DNA of 64,000 nucleotides from Streptomyces sp. NBC_00390. GTDB lineage: Bacteria; Actinomycetota; Actinomycetes; Streptomycetales; Streptomycetaceae. The stretch lies in contig NZ_CP107945.1 of NCBI RefSeq assembly GCF_036057275.1, positions 2,108,001 to 2,172,000 on the forward strand, written 5' to 3'. Positions 16,131 through 28,000 of this stretch are shown here, piece by piece. Both the position numbers and the translations under genes were made by a program. Below the pieces are notes generated by a model. It searched no databases. It was given only the letters and a program-made list of their open reading frames with translations, and was not told the origin of the DNA. How positions within the stretch are numbered: the first letter of the stretch is position 1; every line of letters starts with the position of its first letter.

Positions 16131-17542
16131 ACAGCGACAGCCTTCCTGGTGCGGGCTCGGAGCGCCATGCGAGCACCGTGCTCAGGCTTGATGAGGATTC
16201 CCCGGTGGTGCACCCGCTCCGGCGTCTTGTCGGGCCGGTGCAGATCAAAGTGAGTGAGGACGACGCGCAGCACGCTCTTCATCTCGTCGATCGCGATCTT
16301 GTCGCCGGGGCAACGGGTGATGTTGCCTCCGAACGGGGCCCAGGCGCTCAGATCCAGCTTGACGTTGAGATACCGCTCGGGGCGAAACGCCTTGGGCTCC
16401 TCGAAGTTGTGCGGATCAGTGCTCAGCAGATGCGCACTCGCCCACACGATGTCGCCGGGCTCGTAGTACACGCCGCCGATCTGGATCGGGGCCATCACCT
16501 CACGGGGCATGAGCAGTGGCAGCGGCGGGCGGAGGCGCAGCACCTCGTAGCAGACCGCCTCGAGGTAGTCATCGGTCTCGCCCGCGTCGATCTCGTCCCG
16601 CAGACGCTCGAGTTCGACGGGGAACCGGCTCAGGTACTCGAGCGCCCATGCGACGGACGACACAGTCGTCTCCGTACCCGCGAGGAACAACGTCATGATT
16701 TCGTCGCGCAGTTCCACATCGGTCAGCTTGCGGCCGTCGACTTCGATGTTGAGCATCATCGACAGCAGGTCGTCGCCGAGCTGGCCGATCGCCCGACGCT
16801 CGTTGAAGGCCTCGAAGAGCAGTTCGTCCGCGCGGCGCCGGTGCTTCAGGAAGGGGGCCAGGCCGGTGCTCGGTATCGACTTGATCACCCAGTTCGAAAA
16901 GCGCGACATCTGCTCCAGCGGGAATGCCGCCGTCATGTGGTTGTTGAGCTCCACCACACCCATGATCTCTTCGATCAGTTCGTTCCAGCGCGAAGGAACG
17001 ACCTTGCCGAAGACGACCTCGCGGATCACCTCGACGGTGAACCGATGGATGACCGGCCGCAGCGGCATCACCTTGTTCTGTGGCCAGTTCGGGATGTCCC
17101 GCTCGGCCATTTCCTCGATCGCGGCCTTGATTCGCTGATACGCCGTGCCCTTGAAGCTCGGCAGCAGTTCCTTGCGCCTGACCTTGTGCTCGTCCCCGTC
17201 GAGGAAGGCTAGGCCGGTCCTGCCGAAGAACTTCCTGGAGACATCGTTGCCGTTGCTGGTGTGCAGGACGTCGGGAGACGCGTGGAACATTTCCCTGACA
17301 TCCACCGGGTCGGAAATGACATACATGTCGGGACCGGGCCTGAGCTGCAGCTTGAACCGGTGACCGAGCTTGTCCCGGACCTTCTCGAGCCAATCCGTCT
17401 GGTACTTCGTGAAAAGGTACGTCTGCAAGGCTCCCGGCGCGCTCGGTGCCGGGAGATCAGCAGCTCGGATCGTGATCGGAGGACGCCTGGCAGAATGATC
17501 TATCGGGCAGCGGCCGGCGGGAGTCGTGTTGAGAGTGCTCAT
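16127..17542 (-). CDS. Cytochrome P450 monooxygenase
   Basis: This 471-residue P450, slightly longer than most soluble Streptomyces P450s, has the I-helix motif LFLAGTETT (oxygen activation), the K-helix YEVLRLRPP (ExxR), the FRPERYL segment, and the heme loop APFGGNITRCPG with the heme cysteine at 411. The His of the common FGxGxHxCxG loop is replaced by Thr-Arg, as in class-E-like bacterial families. The N-terminal PIDHSARRPP and LPAPSAPGALQTYL lack a membrane anchor, so it is soluble and needs separate ferredoxin partners not seen here. AGGGACGG precedes the ATG. It heads the minus-strand group and is coupled to the DUF2867 gene. Since the PKS makes no hydroxyls, this enzyme is the likely source of oxygenation on the chain. 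Confidence 0.95.
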   Translation of the reverse strand: MSTLNTTPAGRCPIDHSARRPPITIRAADLPAPSAPGALQTYLFTKYQTDWLEKVRDKLGHRFKLQLRPGPDMYVISDPVDVREMFHASPDVLHTSNGNDVSRKFFGRTGLAFLDGDEHKVRRKELLPSFKGTAYQRIKAAIEEMAERDIPNWPQNKVMPLRPVIHRFTVEVIREVVFGKVVPSRWNELIEEIMGVVELNNHMTAAFPLEQMSRFSNWVIKSIPSTGLAPFLKHRRRADELLFEAFNERRAIGQLGDDLLSMMLNIEVDGRKLTDVELRDEIMTLFLAGTETTVSSVAWALEYLSRFPVELERLRDEIDAGETDDYLEAVCYEVLRLRPPLPLLMPREVMAPIQIGGVYYEPGDIVWASAHLLSTDPHNFEEPKAFRPERYLNVKLDLSAWAPFGGNITRCPGDKIAIDEMKSVLRVVLTHFDLHRPDKTPERVHHRGILIKPEHGARMALRARTRKAVAV

Positions 17543-18547
17543 TTCCGTCCCTGGATTTCGTGGATCACTGGTGATCGGACATCAGATGGGGGTGACGCGC
17601 CAGGTCGCCCAGTGGGTCGAGCAAGCCGGAGTGGGCGACCCGTCCTTCTCCTCGCCCCGGGTGGCCGGGGCCAGGTGCCACACCGGCGCCGCCGTTCTTC
17701 TCTCTGGCCAAACCTGCTCCCCCTCCTCCCGGACGCGCGGCATGGTCGCGTTTTCAACTACTCTCGTGCTGTCGAGGCTGAGATGACCGGACACCATGAA
17801 GAGCCCGCGAACACCGCTGGGGATACAGGTCACTTGGATGCAATTCACCAAGGGGGCCGGCGGAGACGTGGACGGGTGAGCAGCCGATCTCCCGGTGCAC
17901 TGCCGCGCCGGCGGGGTTCAGGGATCGACGCAGTGCCGGCCGGTGCGGAAGCCATCGGCAGCGTCCCGTCCGTACCCCTCCACAGGGCCCCGCAGCTGCG
18001 GGTCACGTCCCTGGAATGCCTCCACGAGGACCCAGAGGGGCAGCCCGGAGCGCATACCCGCCCGCTCGGCCAATGGCCCCACGCGGACAGCCCCGAAGTC
18101 CCGGCCGGCTGGGAAGTCGCACCAACGGGCCGGTCAATGAGGAGAGATCGGTATTGCACCGGCTGCCTGTTCAGCCGTCACGTCCAGCACCAATGCCCGG
18201 TCGACGACGGCCCTGCGACCGTCATTTCCTTGCGGTCGGCTCCTCCGTCCACAGCCGTCGCTCGCGGCAGCCCAGGGGCGCCGGCAGCTTCCTGCCGACT
18301 CGAAACGCTCGGCCGCAAGCCTCGGGAATGCATGGAACGGGAACGGCTGAACGATGCGCCGCAGCATCGGCTCATGGAGGTCCGCCCTGGCGGAAGCCGG
18401 GAGAACCGAAGCCGTACGACGAAGTCAGCGCCGCGCCGGGTTCGCGCGGACTTGGTCGGCTCTGCCAGGGCGCGGCGCCTGAAGCATGTGGAGCGGGCTC
18501 GGCCGGCGTCAGGCCCAACGCTCCGAAATATCCGGTGCGCCCTTTGA
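17543..18547. other. Non-coding or decayed region upstream of the P450
   Basis: Open frames exist in all registers but none keeps natural codon use. Some minus-strand stretches still look protein-like: a frame near 18140-18370 with ALVLDVTAEQAAGAIPISPH, and, beyond a stop in the same register, LPLWVLVEAFQGRDPQLRGP near 17950-18050. They are interrupted and probably remnants of a dead gene. The P450 promoter should lie in the first 200 bp, but I see no clear -35/-10 pair. Confidence 0.5.
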
Positions 18548-18739
18548 TCAGCTCAAGGAGACAGGGCCGCGGTCCTTCGCGATGGAGCGCCCATCTGCTT
18601 TTCGCTGAGTGCTTAAAACTTGAAATAAAGCCTTCACGCTCTCCGTCACCCTCTCGGGGCACGGCCCAATAGCATCCGCAAGCCTGCGGAGCACTGCTTC
18701 ATCGGAGGCTTCTTCCGTGTGGCCGTCACTCTCATTCAC
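18548..18739 (-). CDS. Small hypothetical protein, possibly truncated
   Basis: The 63-codon frame starts with GTG at 18739, preceded by GGAGAG at good spacing, and a TATATT (-10-like) box lies at 18794-18789, about 50 bases upstream. The peptide is acidic at first and contains DEAVLRRLADAIGPCPERVT and ESVKALFQVL. This recalls the N-terminal half of a family of small Streptomyces proteins (LxxLxxALxxxxPVPxxVxxAxxAAF) that usually continue longer, so this copy may be cut short by a frameshift. Function unknown. It is the only minus-strand frame in this gap that has both a ribosome site and reasonable codon bias. Confidence 0.35.
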   Translation of the reverse strand: MNESDGHTEEASDEAVLRRLADAIGPCPERVTESVKALFQVLSTQRKADGRSIAKDRGPVSLS

Positions 18740-19785
18740 TGATCTCTCCGCTGACGTAGGAGTTGGTGTGCAGTTGGTTGAACCCTCGAATATAACGTTC
18801 AGTGGGTAGACGGGGGTCCAGCGTTCGCACAGTTTCAGGGGAACAGGGGCCGCATGGGTGAGGCGATCGCTGCGGCGAGCAATTCGTACCCTTCGGCGAA
18901 CCCGCGAAACCGATCGAGGGCCTCGCCCAGCACGGCTTCAGAGCTTTGCTGACCGAATAGATGTGGTGGCCACGGCAATGTGACGATGGCCTGTCGGGCC
19001 GCCGCGCGGACAACGGAGCACGGCGCGACCACCGTTCTGGCCGATACGCCGGGATGCGACCCGGCCGGTACCGACGTCGTGGTGATGGATGACCAGAACG
19101 CCCGCGGCTCGCGGCGCAGGGGCGCTGTGACCGCGCGTCTGGTAGGGGCTCATCGAGGATCGGCTCCACTTCGTCCGGGACGTCACCTTCCGCGACGACG
19201 TCTCCAGGACCGCGCCGGCCGCAACGTCGCGATCGACCAGCCCCGGCCGCCGCATACATGACCGGCGACACGTGATCACCCAGACTCTGGAAGCACCCGG
19301 GGTCTCGTCCTCAGCCCAACAGGCGTTGCTCGAGCGGCGCTTGAGGCCGTGCTTGCGCGCCGGATCCGCGACGTGCTGGTGCAGCGCCAGCAACGCCTGG
19401 CCCTTGGCGCGCAGTTGCCTGTGCTCTGTCGCCACAGCACACGGACGGTGTGGCTCTCCTCGCTCGACGGCATCGTATACCGACTCTTCGGCCGCCGAGT
19501 CGATGCTGCGACCACCGCGGTCGAGCTCGTCCGGAAAACGTCCACTGCCACCGACGTCGTGACCGACACCGAGGACGCCCCATGTGGTGCGCGCGGTCAC
19601 GCCCAGGTGACCGGCGGTTTCGGAACCGATGTGTATCCAGTCGGGCGCCCGGGGGCTCTGTACTTGAGATTCGCGAGGCTGAGGCAGCCCGAAGGCTGCC
19701 GTGCATCCACCAACAGAGGGTCAGGGTTCCGAATGTCGTACGTTTCGCGTGAGTGCTCCTCGCGCCGCGATCCGAGGAGTGTCAG
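18740..19785. other. Decayed region upstream of the MMPL gene
   Basis: No intact gene. On the minus strand, 18840-19000 contains a protein-like stretch (EAVLGEALDRFRGFAEGYEL) that ends in a stop and lacks a credible start. On the plus strand, 19147-19212 is an insertion-sequence remnant. A small perfect stem GGCAGCC-CGAA-GGCTGCC lies at 19683-19700, about 85 bp before the MMPL start, in its likely leader. The promoter of the PKS operon should lie in 19600-19785, but no clear consensus is seen. Confidence 0.5.
19147..19212 (+). mobile_element. Remnant of an ISAs1-family transposase
   Basis: One plus-strand frame reads LIEDRLHFVRDVTFRDDVSR, matching the conserved C-terminal segment of ISAs1-type DDE transposases (consensus HWxIENxLHxVRDVTFxEDxSR), which includes the catalytic Glu and the arginine-rich follow-up. 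Similarity ends on both sides and no terminal repeats or full transposase are present. It is a fossil marking past insertion at the cluster border. Confidence 0.65.
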
Positions 19786-22014
19786 TTGTTGAACCGAATC
19801 GCCGACCTCGCGATCAACAGGCCCAAGCGGGTCCTGCTGATCACGTTGATCGCGGCGCTCGCCTTCGCGGCTCTCGGTGCAGGGCTCACGTCGCGGCTCA
19901 CCCTGGGTGGTTACGAGAGCCCGTCGACCGAATCCGCGCGCGCCGCCGAGGCCCTCGAGGACCGGTTCGAGCAGGGACCACCGAACCTCGTGATCCTTGT
20001 GGAGGATGCGCGCGGGGTCGACGCTGCCGAAGTGGCCGCGGCCGGTGCCGCACTGACCAAGCAGGTCGCCGCCGAGGAGGGCGTCAGCGACGTCGTCTCC
20101 TACTGGACGACGGAATCCTCCGCGCTGCGCGGCAAGGACAAGAAGCAAGCGCTGGTGCTCGGACGCATCGCCGGCGACTTCGACACGGTGCAGGACCGCG
20201 CCAAGGAGCTGAAGAAGACCTACTCGGGGACGTCACACGGACTCAAGGTCAAACTCGGCGGCGCCGGCCTCATGTGGCTGGAGAACCTCGAGACTGCGGC
20301 CGACGACTCGCTGAAGGCCGAGGCCTTCTTCCTTCCCGTCGTGCTCGTGCTGTTGGTGCTGATATTCGGCAGCTTCCTTGCCGCGCTCCTGCCGCTGGCG
20401 GTCGCGATTTCCACGACGCTCGTGGTGACGGGACTGCTGTTCGTCATCACGTTCTTCGTCGAGACGGCGGACATGGTGACCATCGTCGCCACGTTCCTCG
20501 GCCTGGGCCTGGCCATCGACTACAGCCTGCTCTTCATCACCCGGTACCGAGAAGAACTCACCGACGGCGCCGCGGTGCCTGATGCCATCCGCACGACGAT
20601 GCGGACCGTCGGACGTACCGTGCTCTTCTCCGCGACCACCCTGGCCGTGGCCCTCGGTTCCATGCTGGCGCTGCCGTTCACGGTCTTCCACTCGCTGGCG
20701 ATCGGCTCCGTACTCACTGGTCTCACCGCCGCCGCCGCCACGCTGCTGTTGGTGCCCGCCCTGCTGGTCTGGATGGGGCCGGACCGGGTCCTCGGGCGTC
20801 GCGGCCGCAAGCGCACCGCCGCCCGTGCCGACAGCGAGGGCTTCTGGCACAAGCTCGCGATGTTCGTGATGCGCCGCCCGGTGCCGCTCCTCCTGGCGGT
20901 GCTGGCCTTCATGACGTTCCTCGCCTCTCCGGCGCTGGACATGAAGGTGCGGCTGCCCGACGAGCAGATCCTGCCGCCCACGGCGCAGTCGGCGCAGGTC
21001 GCCTCGGCCGTCCGGGACAAGTTCGACAACCGCGAACAGGACACGCTGCAGGTGGTGGCGTCGGGGGTCGGGAATCCCACTACTCGTACATCAGACATCG
21101 ACGAGTACGCGAAGCGGCTCTCGCAGTACGAGGCGGTCGCCAGGGTGGACGCACTCACCGGCGGCTACAGCGACGGGCGGAAGGTGGTGGAGCCGGATCC
21201 CACCTCGAAGCGGTTCGCCACCAGCGGCGACACGTATCTGTCGTTGGTGCTCGACGTCGACCCCTATGGTGACGAGGCCGCGCAGCTGGTCCGCACCGTA
21301 CGTGACGCCTCAGCGCCGTTCGAGATCATTGTCGGCGGCACGCCGGCTGTCTCGGTCGACACCTTCGACGTGCTGGGCGACCGGTTGCCGATTGCGCTGG
21401 CCATCCTGGGGATCGGCAGCTTCATCCTGCTGTTCCTGCTGACGGGAAGCATCCTGCTGCCGATAAAGGCGATCCTGCTGAGCGCGCTGAGCCTGTCGGC
21501 GACCTTCGGCGCGCTGGTGTACATCCTCCAAGAGGGCCATCTGCAGTGGCTCGTGGGCGACTTCGTCGTCACCGGGGCGCTCACCTGGCTCGTGCCCATC
21601 GTCGTGATCGCGATCGCGTTCGCGCTGTCGCTCGACTACGCGGTGTTCATTCTGTCGCGCATCACGGAGGAGTACCGCAGGACCGGCCGGAACGAAGAGG
21701 CGGTCGCGGTCGGCCTGGAACGTACCGGCCGGGTCGTGACGTACGCGGCACTGTTGCTCGCCCTGGCATTCGTCGGGCTCACGTTCTCGAGCATCAGCTA
21801 CGTAAAGGGACTGGGAATCGGCCTGCCCCTGGCGGTCCTGCTCGACGCGACGTTGGTCCGCGGTGTGCTCGTACCCGCGTTCATGCGGCTGCTGGGCAAC
21901 GCCAACTGGTGGGCCCCGGCTCCGCTGAAGCGGATCCACGACCGGTTCGGCATCAGCGAATCGGACACCACCACCGACGAGAAGACGCCGGCCATGGCCG
22001 GCACACACAGCTGA
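19786..22014 (+). CDS. MMPL/RND-family exporter
   Basis: This 742-residue membrane protein is of the MMPL (mycobacterial membrane protein large) branch of RND transporters. It has one N-terminal helix, an extracytoplasmic domain (residues about 40-185), a five-helix block with FLGLGLAIDYSLLFITRYRE, a cytoplasmic loop, then a second helix, a second outer domain (370-535), and a second block with IAFALSLDYAVFILSRITEE. The two GxxxDY-type motifs carry the proton-relay aspartates. The family exports lipids and polyketide-derived amphiphiles. The TTG at 19786 is chosen because GAGGAG lies six bases upstream (19774-19779); the longer frame from 19753 has no ribosome site. PKS A follows 75 bp downstream on the same strand, so it is the probable product exporter or self-resistance pump. 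Confidence 0.93.
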   Translation: MLNRIADLAINRPKRVLLITLIAALAFAALGAGLTSRLTLGGYESPSTESARAAEALEDRFEQGPPNLVILVEDARGVDAAEVAAAGAALTKQVAAEEGVSDVVSYWTTESSALRGKDKKQALVLGRIAGDFDTVQDRAKELKKTYSGTSHGLKVKLGGAGLMWLENLETAADDSLKAEAFFLPVVLVLLVLIFGSFLAALLPLAVAISTTLVVTGLLFVITFFVETADMVTIVATFLGLGLAIDYSLLFITRYREELTDGAAVPDAIRTTMRTVGRTVLFSATTLAVALGSMLALPFTVFHSLAIGSVLTGLTAAAATLLLVPALLVWMGPDRVLGRRGRKRTAARADSEGFWHKLAMFVMRRPVPLLLAVLAFMTFLASPALDMKVRLPDEQILPPTAQSAQVASAVRDKFDNREQDTLQVVASGVGNPTTRTSDIDEYAKRLSQYEAVARVDALTGGYSDGRKVVEPDPTSKRFATSGDTYLSLVLDVDPYGDEAAQLVRTVRDASAPFEIIVGGTPAVSVDTFDVLGDRLPIALAILGIGSFILLFLLTGSILLPIKAILLSALSLSATFGALVYILQEGHLQWLVGDFVVTGALTWLVPIVVIAIAFALSLDYAVFILSRITEEYRRTGRNEEAVAVGLERTGRVVTYAALLLALAFVGLTFSSISYVKGLGIGLPLAVLLDATLVRGVLVPAFMRLLGNANWWAPAPLKRIHDRFGISESDTTTDEKTPAMAGTHS

Positions 22015-22089
22015 GGCGTTCTGTCCGCCCCTCCCCGGGGTGACGATCAATCCGCCCCCCGGGGCGCTGACTTGGAGGAGCCCAGAAAC

Positions 22090-25000
22090 ATGCCCATCGA
22101 TGAGAAGGAACTCGTCGAGGCGCTCCGGAAATCGCTCAAGGAGAACGACCGGCTGCGCCAGGACAAGCACCGCATCCTGGACCGGATGAGCGAACCGCTG
22201 GCGATCGTGGGAATGAGCTGCCGCTATCCGGGGGGAGTCACCTCCCCGGAGGAGCTGTGGGAGCTGGTGGCGTCGGGGCGTGACGCGGTCTCCGAGCTGC
22301 CGACCGACCGCGGTTGGGACCTGGAGCGGCTCTACGACCCGGACCCGGACCAGCCCGGGAAGTTCTACAACCAGGGCGGCGGCTTCCTCGATTCGGTGGC
22401 CGACTTCGACGCCGAGTTCTTCGGCGTGAGTCCTCGCGAGGCCCTGGCGATGGATCCACAGCAGCGCCTGATGCTGCCGGTGGTGTGGGAGGCGCTGGAG
22501 AACGCGGGGATCGACCCGACATCCCTGTCCGGTAGCGACACCGGTGTCTTCTGCGGTGTGACCAGCTCCGACTACGGCAGCGGACCGGCGCCGGAACTGG
22601 AGGGGTACCGGCTGACGGGCAAGTCTTCGAGTGTGGCGTCCGGCCGCATCTCCTACGCCCTGGGCCTGGAAGGGCCGGCGGTGTCGGTGGACACGGCGTG
22701 CTCCTCGTCGGCGGTGGCACTGCATCTGGCGGCGCAGTCCCTGCGCTCCGGCGAGTGCTCGATGGCCCTGGTCGGCGGTGCGACCGTGCTGTCCGGGCCC
22801 TTCCTGTTCGTGGAGTTCAGCCGGCAGCGCGGGCTCTCCGCCGACGGCCGCTGCAAGTCGTACGCGGCGGCCGCCGACGGTACCGGCTTCTCCGAGGGCG
22901 TCGGTCTCGTCGTGCTGGAGCGGCTGTCGGACGCGCGGCGCAAGGGTCACAACGTGCTGGCCGTGATCCGCGGCACCGCGGTGAACCAGGACGGTGCGAG
23001 CAACGGTCTGACGGCGCCGAACGGTCCGTCGCAGGAGCGGGTGATCCGGGCAGCGCTGGCAAACGCGGGGTTGACTCCGGCGGACGTGGACGCGGTGGAG
23101 GGCCACGGCACCGGCACCACGTTGGGTGACCCGATCGAAGCGCAGGCGCTGCTGGCGACGTATGGCCGGGAGCGGGCGGCCGATCCGCTGTGGCTGGGCT
23201 CCATCAAGTCCAACATCGGGCACACGTCCGCTGCCGCGGGTGTGGCCGGTGTGATCAAGATGGTCATGGCGATGCGGAACGGGGTGCTGCCCCGGACGCT
23301 GCATGTGGACGAACCGTCGCCACACATCGACTGGCAGTCCGGTGCGGTCGAGCTGCTGACCGAGGCCCGGGACTGGACCGCCACCGACCGCCCGCGCCGC
23401 GCGGCCGTGTCGTCGTTCGGGATCAGTGGGACGAACGCGCACGTGATTCTGGAGGAAGCACCGGCCCAGGAGCCGGCCGAGCAGTCGGATGAGCCGTCCC
23501 GGCCGCTGGGTGCGGTGCCGGTGCTGCTGTCGGCGCGCAGTGGGGCGGCGCTGCGGGAGCAGGCCGAGCGTCTGCGGGCACACCTTCTGGCGGAGCCGGA
23601 GGTGTCGGTCGCGGACACGGCGTTCTCGTCGGTGGTGTCGCGTGCGCAGCACGAGTACCGGGCGCTTGTGGTGGCTTCGGATCGGGATGAACTGCTGACC
23701 CGGTTGGCCGGTCTGGTTGCGGGTGATCCGGTGGCTGGTGTGGTCGAGGGCCGTGTGGTGGGCGGTAGGACGGCGTTCCTGTTCACGGGTCAGGGTTCGC
23801 AGCGGGCTCGTATGGGTGTGGAGCTGGCCGGGGAGTTCCCGGTGTTTGCCGCCGCTCTGGACGAGGTGTGTGCCGGGCTGGATCCGCTGCTGGGCCGGTC
23901 GCTGCGCGACCTGCTGGAGGCGGAGTCCGGTTCGGATGAGGCTGGGTTGCTGGATGCGACCCAGTACACGCAGGCCGCGTTGTTCGCCGTCGAGGTGGCA
24001 CTGTTCCGCCTGGTCGAGTCACTGGGCATCCGTGCGGACTACCTGATCGGGCACTCGGTCGGAGAGATCGCGGCCGCCCACGTGGCAGGTGTGATGTCGC
24101 TCGCGGACGCGTGTGCCCTGGTGGTGGCGCGTGGACGGCTGATGGGTGCCCTGCCCGAAGGCGGCGCCATGGTCGCCGTACAGGCCGACGAGACCGAAGT
24201 CGCCCAGTCGCTCACGGGCTTTGTGGGCCGGCTGGAGATCGCCGCGGTCAACGGACCGCGCGCGGTCGTCGTCTCCGGCGACGCCGACGCAGTGGACGAA
24301 TGGCTGCCCGCCTGGCAGGGACGCAAGACGACCCGGCTGCGGGTCAGCCACGCCTTCCACTCACCGCGCATGGAACCCATGCTGGCCGACTTCGAACAGG
24401 TCGCCCAAGGACTCTCGTACTCCAGCCCCCGCATCGCCGTCGTATCGAACGTGACCGGCGCTCCGGTCTCCGACGAGCTCACAGACCCCTCGTACTGGGT
24501 ACGGCATGTGCGCCAGGCAGTCCGGTTCGCCGACGGCGTGACGTCGTTGTGGAACCTGGGTGTTCGCCGCTTCCTCGAACTCGGCCCCGACGGCGTACTC
24601 ACCGCGATGGCACGCCAAACCCTGGAGGAGCTGGACGAGACCGGAACGCAGGACACCGTCCTCGTACCGGCACTGCGGGCCAAGCAGTCCGAGGCGACCA
24701 CGTTCGCCGCCTTCCTGGGACAGGCCCACCTCGCCGGCGTCGACATGGACTGGACGGCGTACTACAAGGACACGGGAGCCGCACACACCGCCCTGCCGAC
24801 CTACGCGTTCCAGCGTGAGCGGTACTGGCAGGCTCCGGGCGGTGAGTCCGGCGACGCGGTGGCGTTCGGTCTGACCCCGCTGGAACACCCGGTCCTGTCC
24901 GCGGCGGTCCAGGTCGGCACCCGGGACGAGTGGGTGTTCACCGGACGGCTGTCCACCGACACCCAGCCCTGGACACGCGACCACGTCGTGCTCGGAGTGA

Positions 25001-28000
25001 CCATCGTCCCCGGCACCGGTCTGGTCGAACTGGCGCTGACCGCCGGTGGGCAAGTCGGCAGTCCGGTGCTCGAGGAACTGATCCTGCAGGCGCCGCTGAT
25101 CCTGGAAGAGGGGTCGGCACGGCGGGTCCAGGTGACGGTCGGACCGGCGGACTCCGACGGGCGCCGCGAGGTCGCCGTCCTGTCCGGTGCGGAGACCGCC
25201 GACGATGACGCTTCGGTGCTGATCTGCCACGCTCGGGGTGCGCTCACCGGGGAATCGGAGCCTGAGAGGGACCTGGACCTCAAGTGGCCCCCCGCCGGGG
25301 CCGAAGCGGTCTCGGTGGACGGGCTGTATCCGATGCTGACCGAGTACGGCCTCGACTACGGGCCGCTCTTCCAGAATGTGCGTGCGGTGTGGCGGGCCGA
25401 CGAGGACATATACGCCGAGGTGGCGTTGCCCGACAACGCCCCGAGTGCCGGATTCGGCATCCATCCTGCTCTGTTCGACGCCACCCTCCACACCGGGATG
25501 CTCGACACCCGGCCCGGTGACCCGGTGGTGCTGCCGTTCGCGTGGTCGGGTATCCGGCTCGGCCGGACCGGCGCGACCAGTGTGCGGGTGCGGGTCAGCC
25601 CGGCCGGTGAGTCCGCGGTGCGGATCGTCATGATCGACAACACCGGCGAGCTGGTGGTGAGTGTCGACAAACTCGCCGTACGCACGGTGGAGCCGGGGCA
25701 GCTCGGGCGGGCGCGCAAGAGCGAGCAGTCCCTGTACCAGGTCGACTGGGCCACGGTCGCGGCCCCCGAACCCCAAGAGGTACGCCTCGCGGTACTCGGC
25801 GACCTTCAGGCCCCGGGAGAGCGGTTCGTCAACCTGTACGCGCTGGAGGACGAGGTCGCCGTGGGTATGCCCGCGCCTGAGCTGGTCCTGGCCTCGATCG
25901 AGACCCCGGCCGGCGACCCGGCCGCAGCTGCCCGCAAGGCCGCGGCGGACGCTCTGACGTTGGTTCAGCAGTGGCTGGTGAGCGAATGGCTGGTGGATAC
26001 GCGGCTGGTCGTGGTGACCCGTGGTGCGGTGGCGGTCGGTACGGAACGTACGGACATCGCCCAGGCAGCCGTGTGGGGCATGGTGCACAGTGCCCAGTCC
26101 GAACGCCCCGGCCGGTTCGTGCTCGTCGACCTCGACGGCAGTGACGAACCGGAGTGGGGATCGGTGGCCGCCCTCGACGACGAGCCGCAGTTGGCCGTGC
26201 GCGAGGGCCGGTTGACGGTGCCGCGCCTGGCCAGGGCCGCAGTGCTGCCGGACGATGCGTGGAGGCTGACGGCAGCCAACAAGGGATCGCTGGACGGGCT
26301 GGCCATTCTCCCGTCCGACGGCGACCGCCCGCTGGGCGCGGGTGACGTGCGGATCGGGGTGCGGGCCGCCGGTCTGAACTTCCGTGACGTGCTGATCGCA
26401 CTCGGGATGTACCCCGGCGAGGCGGACATGGGCACCGAGGCTGCCGGCGTCGTACTGGAAGTCGGTGCGGAGGTCACCGATCTGGCGCCGGGTGACCGGG
26501 TGTTCGGGCTGGTCGCCGACTCGTTCGGGCCCGTCGCGGTCTCCGACCGGCGGATGCTCGCCCCGATGCCGGCGGACTGGTCGTTCGCCGAGGCGGCGTC
26601 GGTTCCCATCGTGTACCTCACCGCGTACCGCGGTCTGTTCGATCTCGCCGATCTGCAGGCCGGCGAACGGCTGCTGGTGCATGCCGCGGCCGGCGGTGTC
26701 GGCTCGGCGGCAGTCCAACTGGCCCGCCACATCGGCGCCGAGGTGTTCACGACCGCGAGCCGGCCGAAGTGGGACGCCCTGTTGAGCCGAGGCATCGCGG
26801 ACGACCGGATCGCGTCGTCGCGCGACCTGGTGTTCCGGGAGACGTTCCGGGACGCGACCGGTGGCGAGGGCGTCGACGTGGTGCTGAACTCGCTCGCCGG
26901 TGAGTACGTCGACGCGTCCTTGGACCTGCTGCCGCGCGGCGGCCGGTTCCTTGAGATCGGCAAGACCGACATCCGCGACACGGACACGGTGGAGCGCGAG
27001 CACCCGGGCGTGCGGTACCGGGCCTTCGACCTGATGGAGGCGGGACCGGCCCGCATCCAGGAGATGCTGCGCGAACTGCTCGCGCTCTTCGAGCAGGGTG
27101 CGATCGACCTCGGACCGGTTCGGTCCTGGGATGTGCGCAGTGCCCAGGAGGCGTTCCGTTTCCTCCGCGAGGGCCGCAACATCGGCAAGGTGGTGCTGAC
27201 CGTCCCGACGACACCGGATCTGGACGGCACCATTGTGATCACCGGTGGTACGGGTGGCCTGGGTGCGCTGCTGGCCCGGCACCTGGTCGAACGCCACAAG
27301 GCTCGGCGACTGGTGCTGGTGAGCCGGCGCGGTCCGGACGCCGAGGGCGCCGCTGAGCTGGTGGCCGAGCTGGAGTCCGCGGGTGCCGAGGTGCGGGTCG
27401 AGGCATGCGATGTGGCCGACCGCGACCAGGTGGCGCGCGTGCTGGACTCGGTGGAGGAGCCGGTGAGCGCGGTTGTGCACGCGGCTGGTCTGCTGGACGA
27501 CGGCGTGGTCGAGTCGATGACCCCGGACCAGGTGAACCGGGTCATGGCGCCGAAGGCCGACGGGGCTTGGCATCTGCACGAACTCACCAAGGACCGGGGG
27601 CTGTCGGCGTTCGTACTGTTCTCGTCGGTGGCGGCGTTGATCGGCAGCCCGGGACAGGCGAACTACGCGGCGGCCAACGCGGCACTCGACGCGCTCGCCG
27701 CCCAACGGCGCGCGGACGGGCTCCCGGCCACCTCGCTTGCGTGGGGGCTGTGGGCGAACGACGCAGGTATGGCCGCTCAGCTGGACGATGCCGACATCGC
27801 ACGGCTTGAGCGGATGGGAGTGCGCTCTCTCCCGGCCGCGCTCGGGCTGGAGTTGTTCGACCAGGCGCTCGGTCTGGATACGGCGCTGCTGGCCCCGGTA
27901 CGGCTCGACAACGCCGCCCTGCGCCGTCAGGCCTCGGGAGGCATGCTGCCCGGACTGCTGCGTGGGCTGGTGCGTGCGTCGGCCGGCGGTCCGGACGGCG

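Noticed and set aside
22090..22800. PKS A as the loading module
   Set aside because: Its KS has the active cysteine (not a KSQ glutamine) and it begins with a docking coil that needs an upstream partner.
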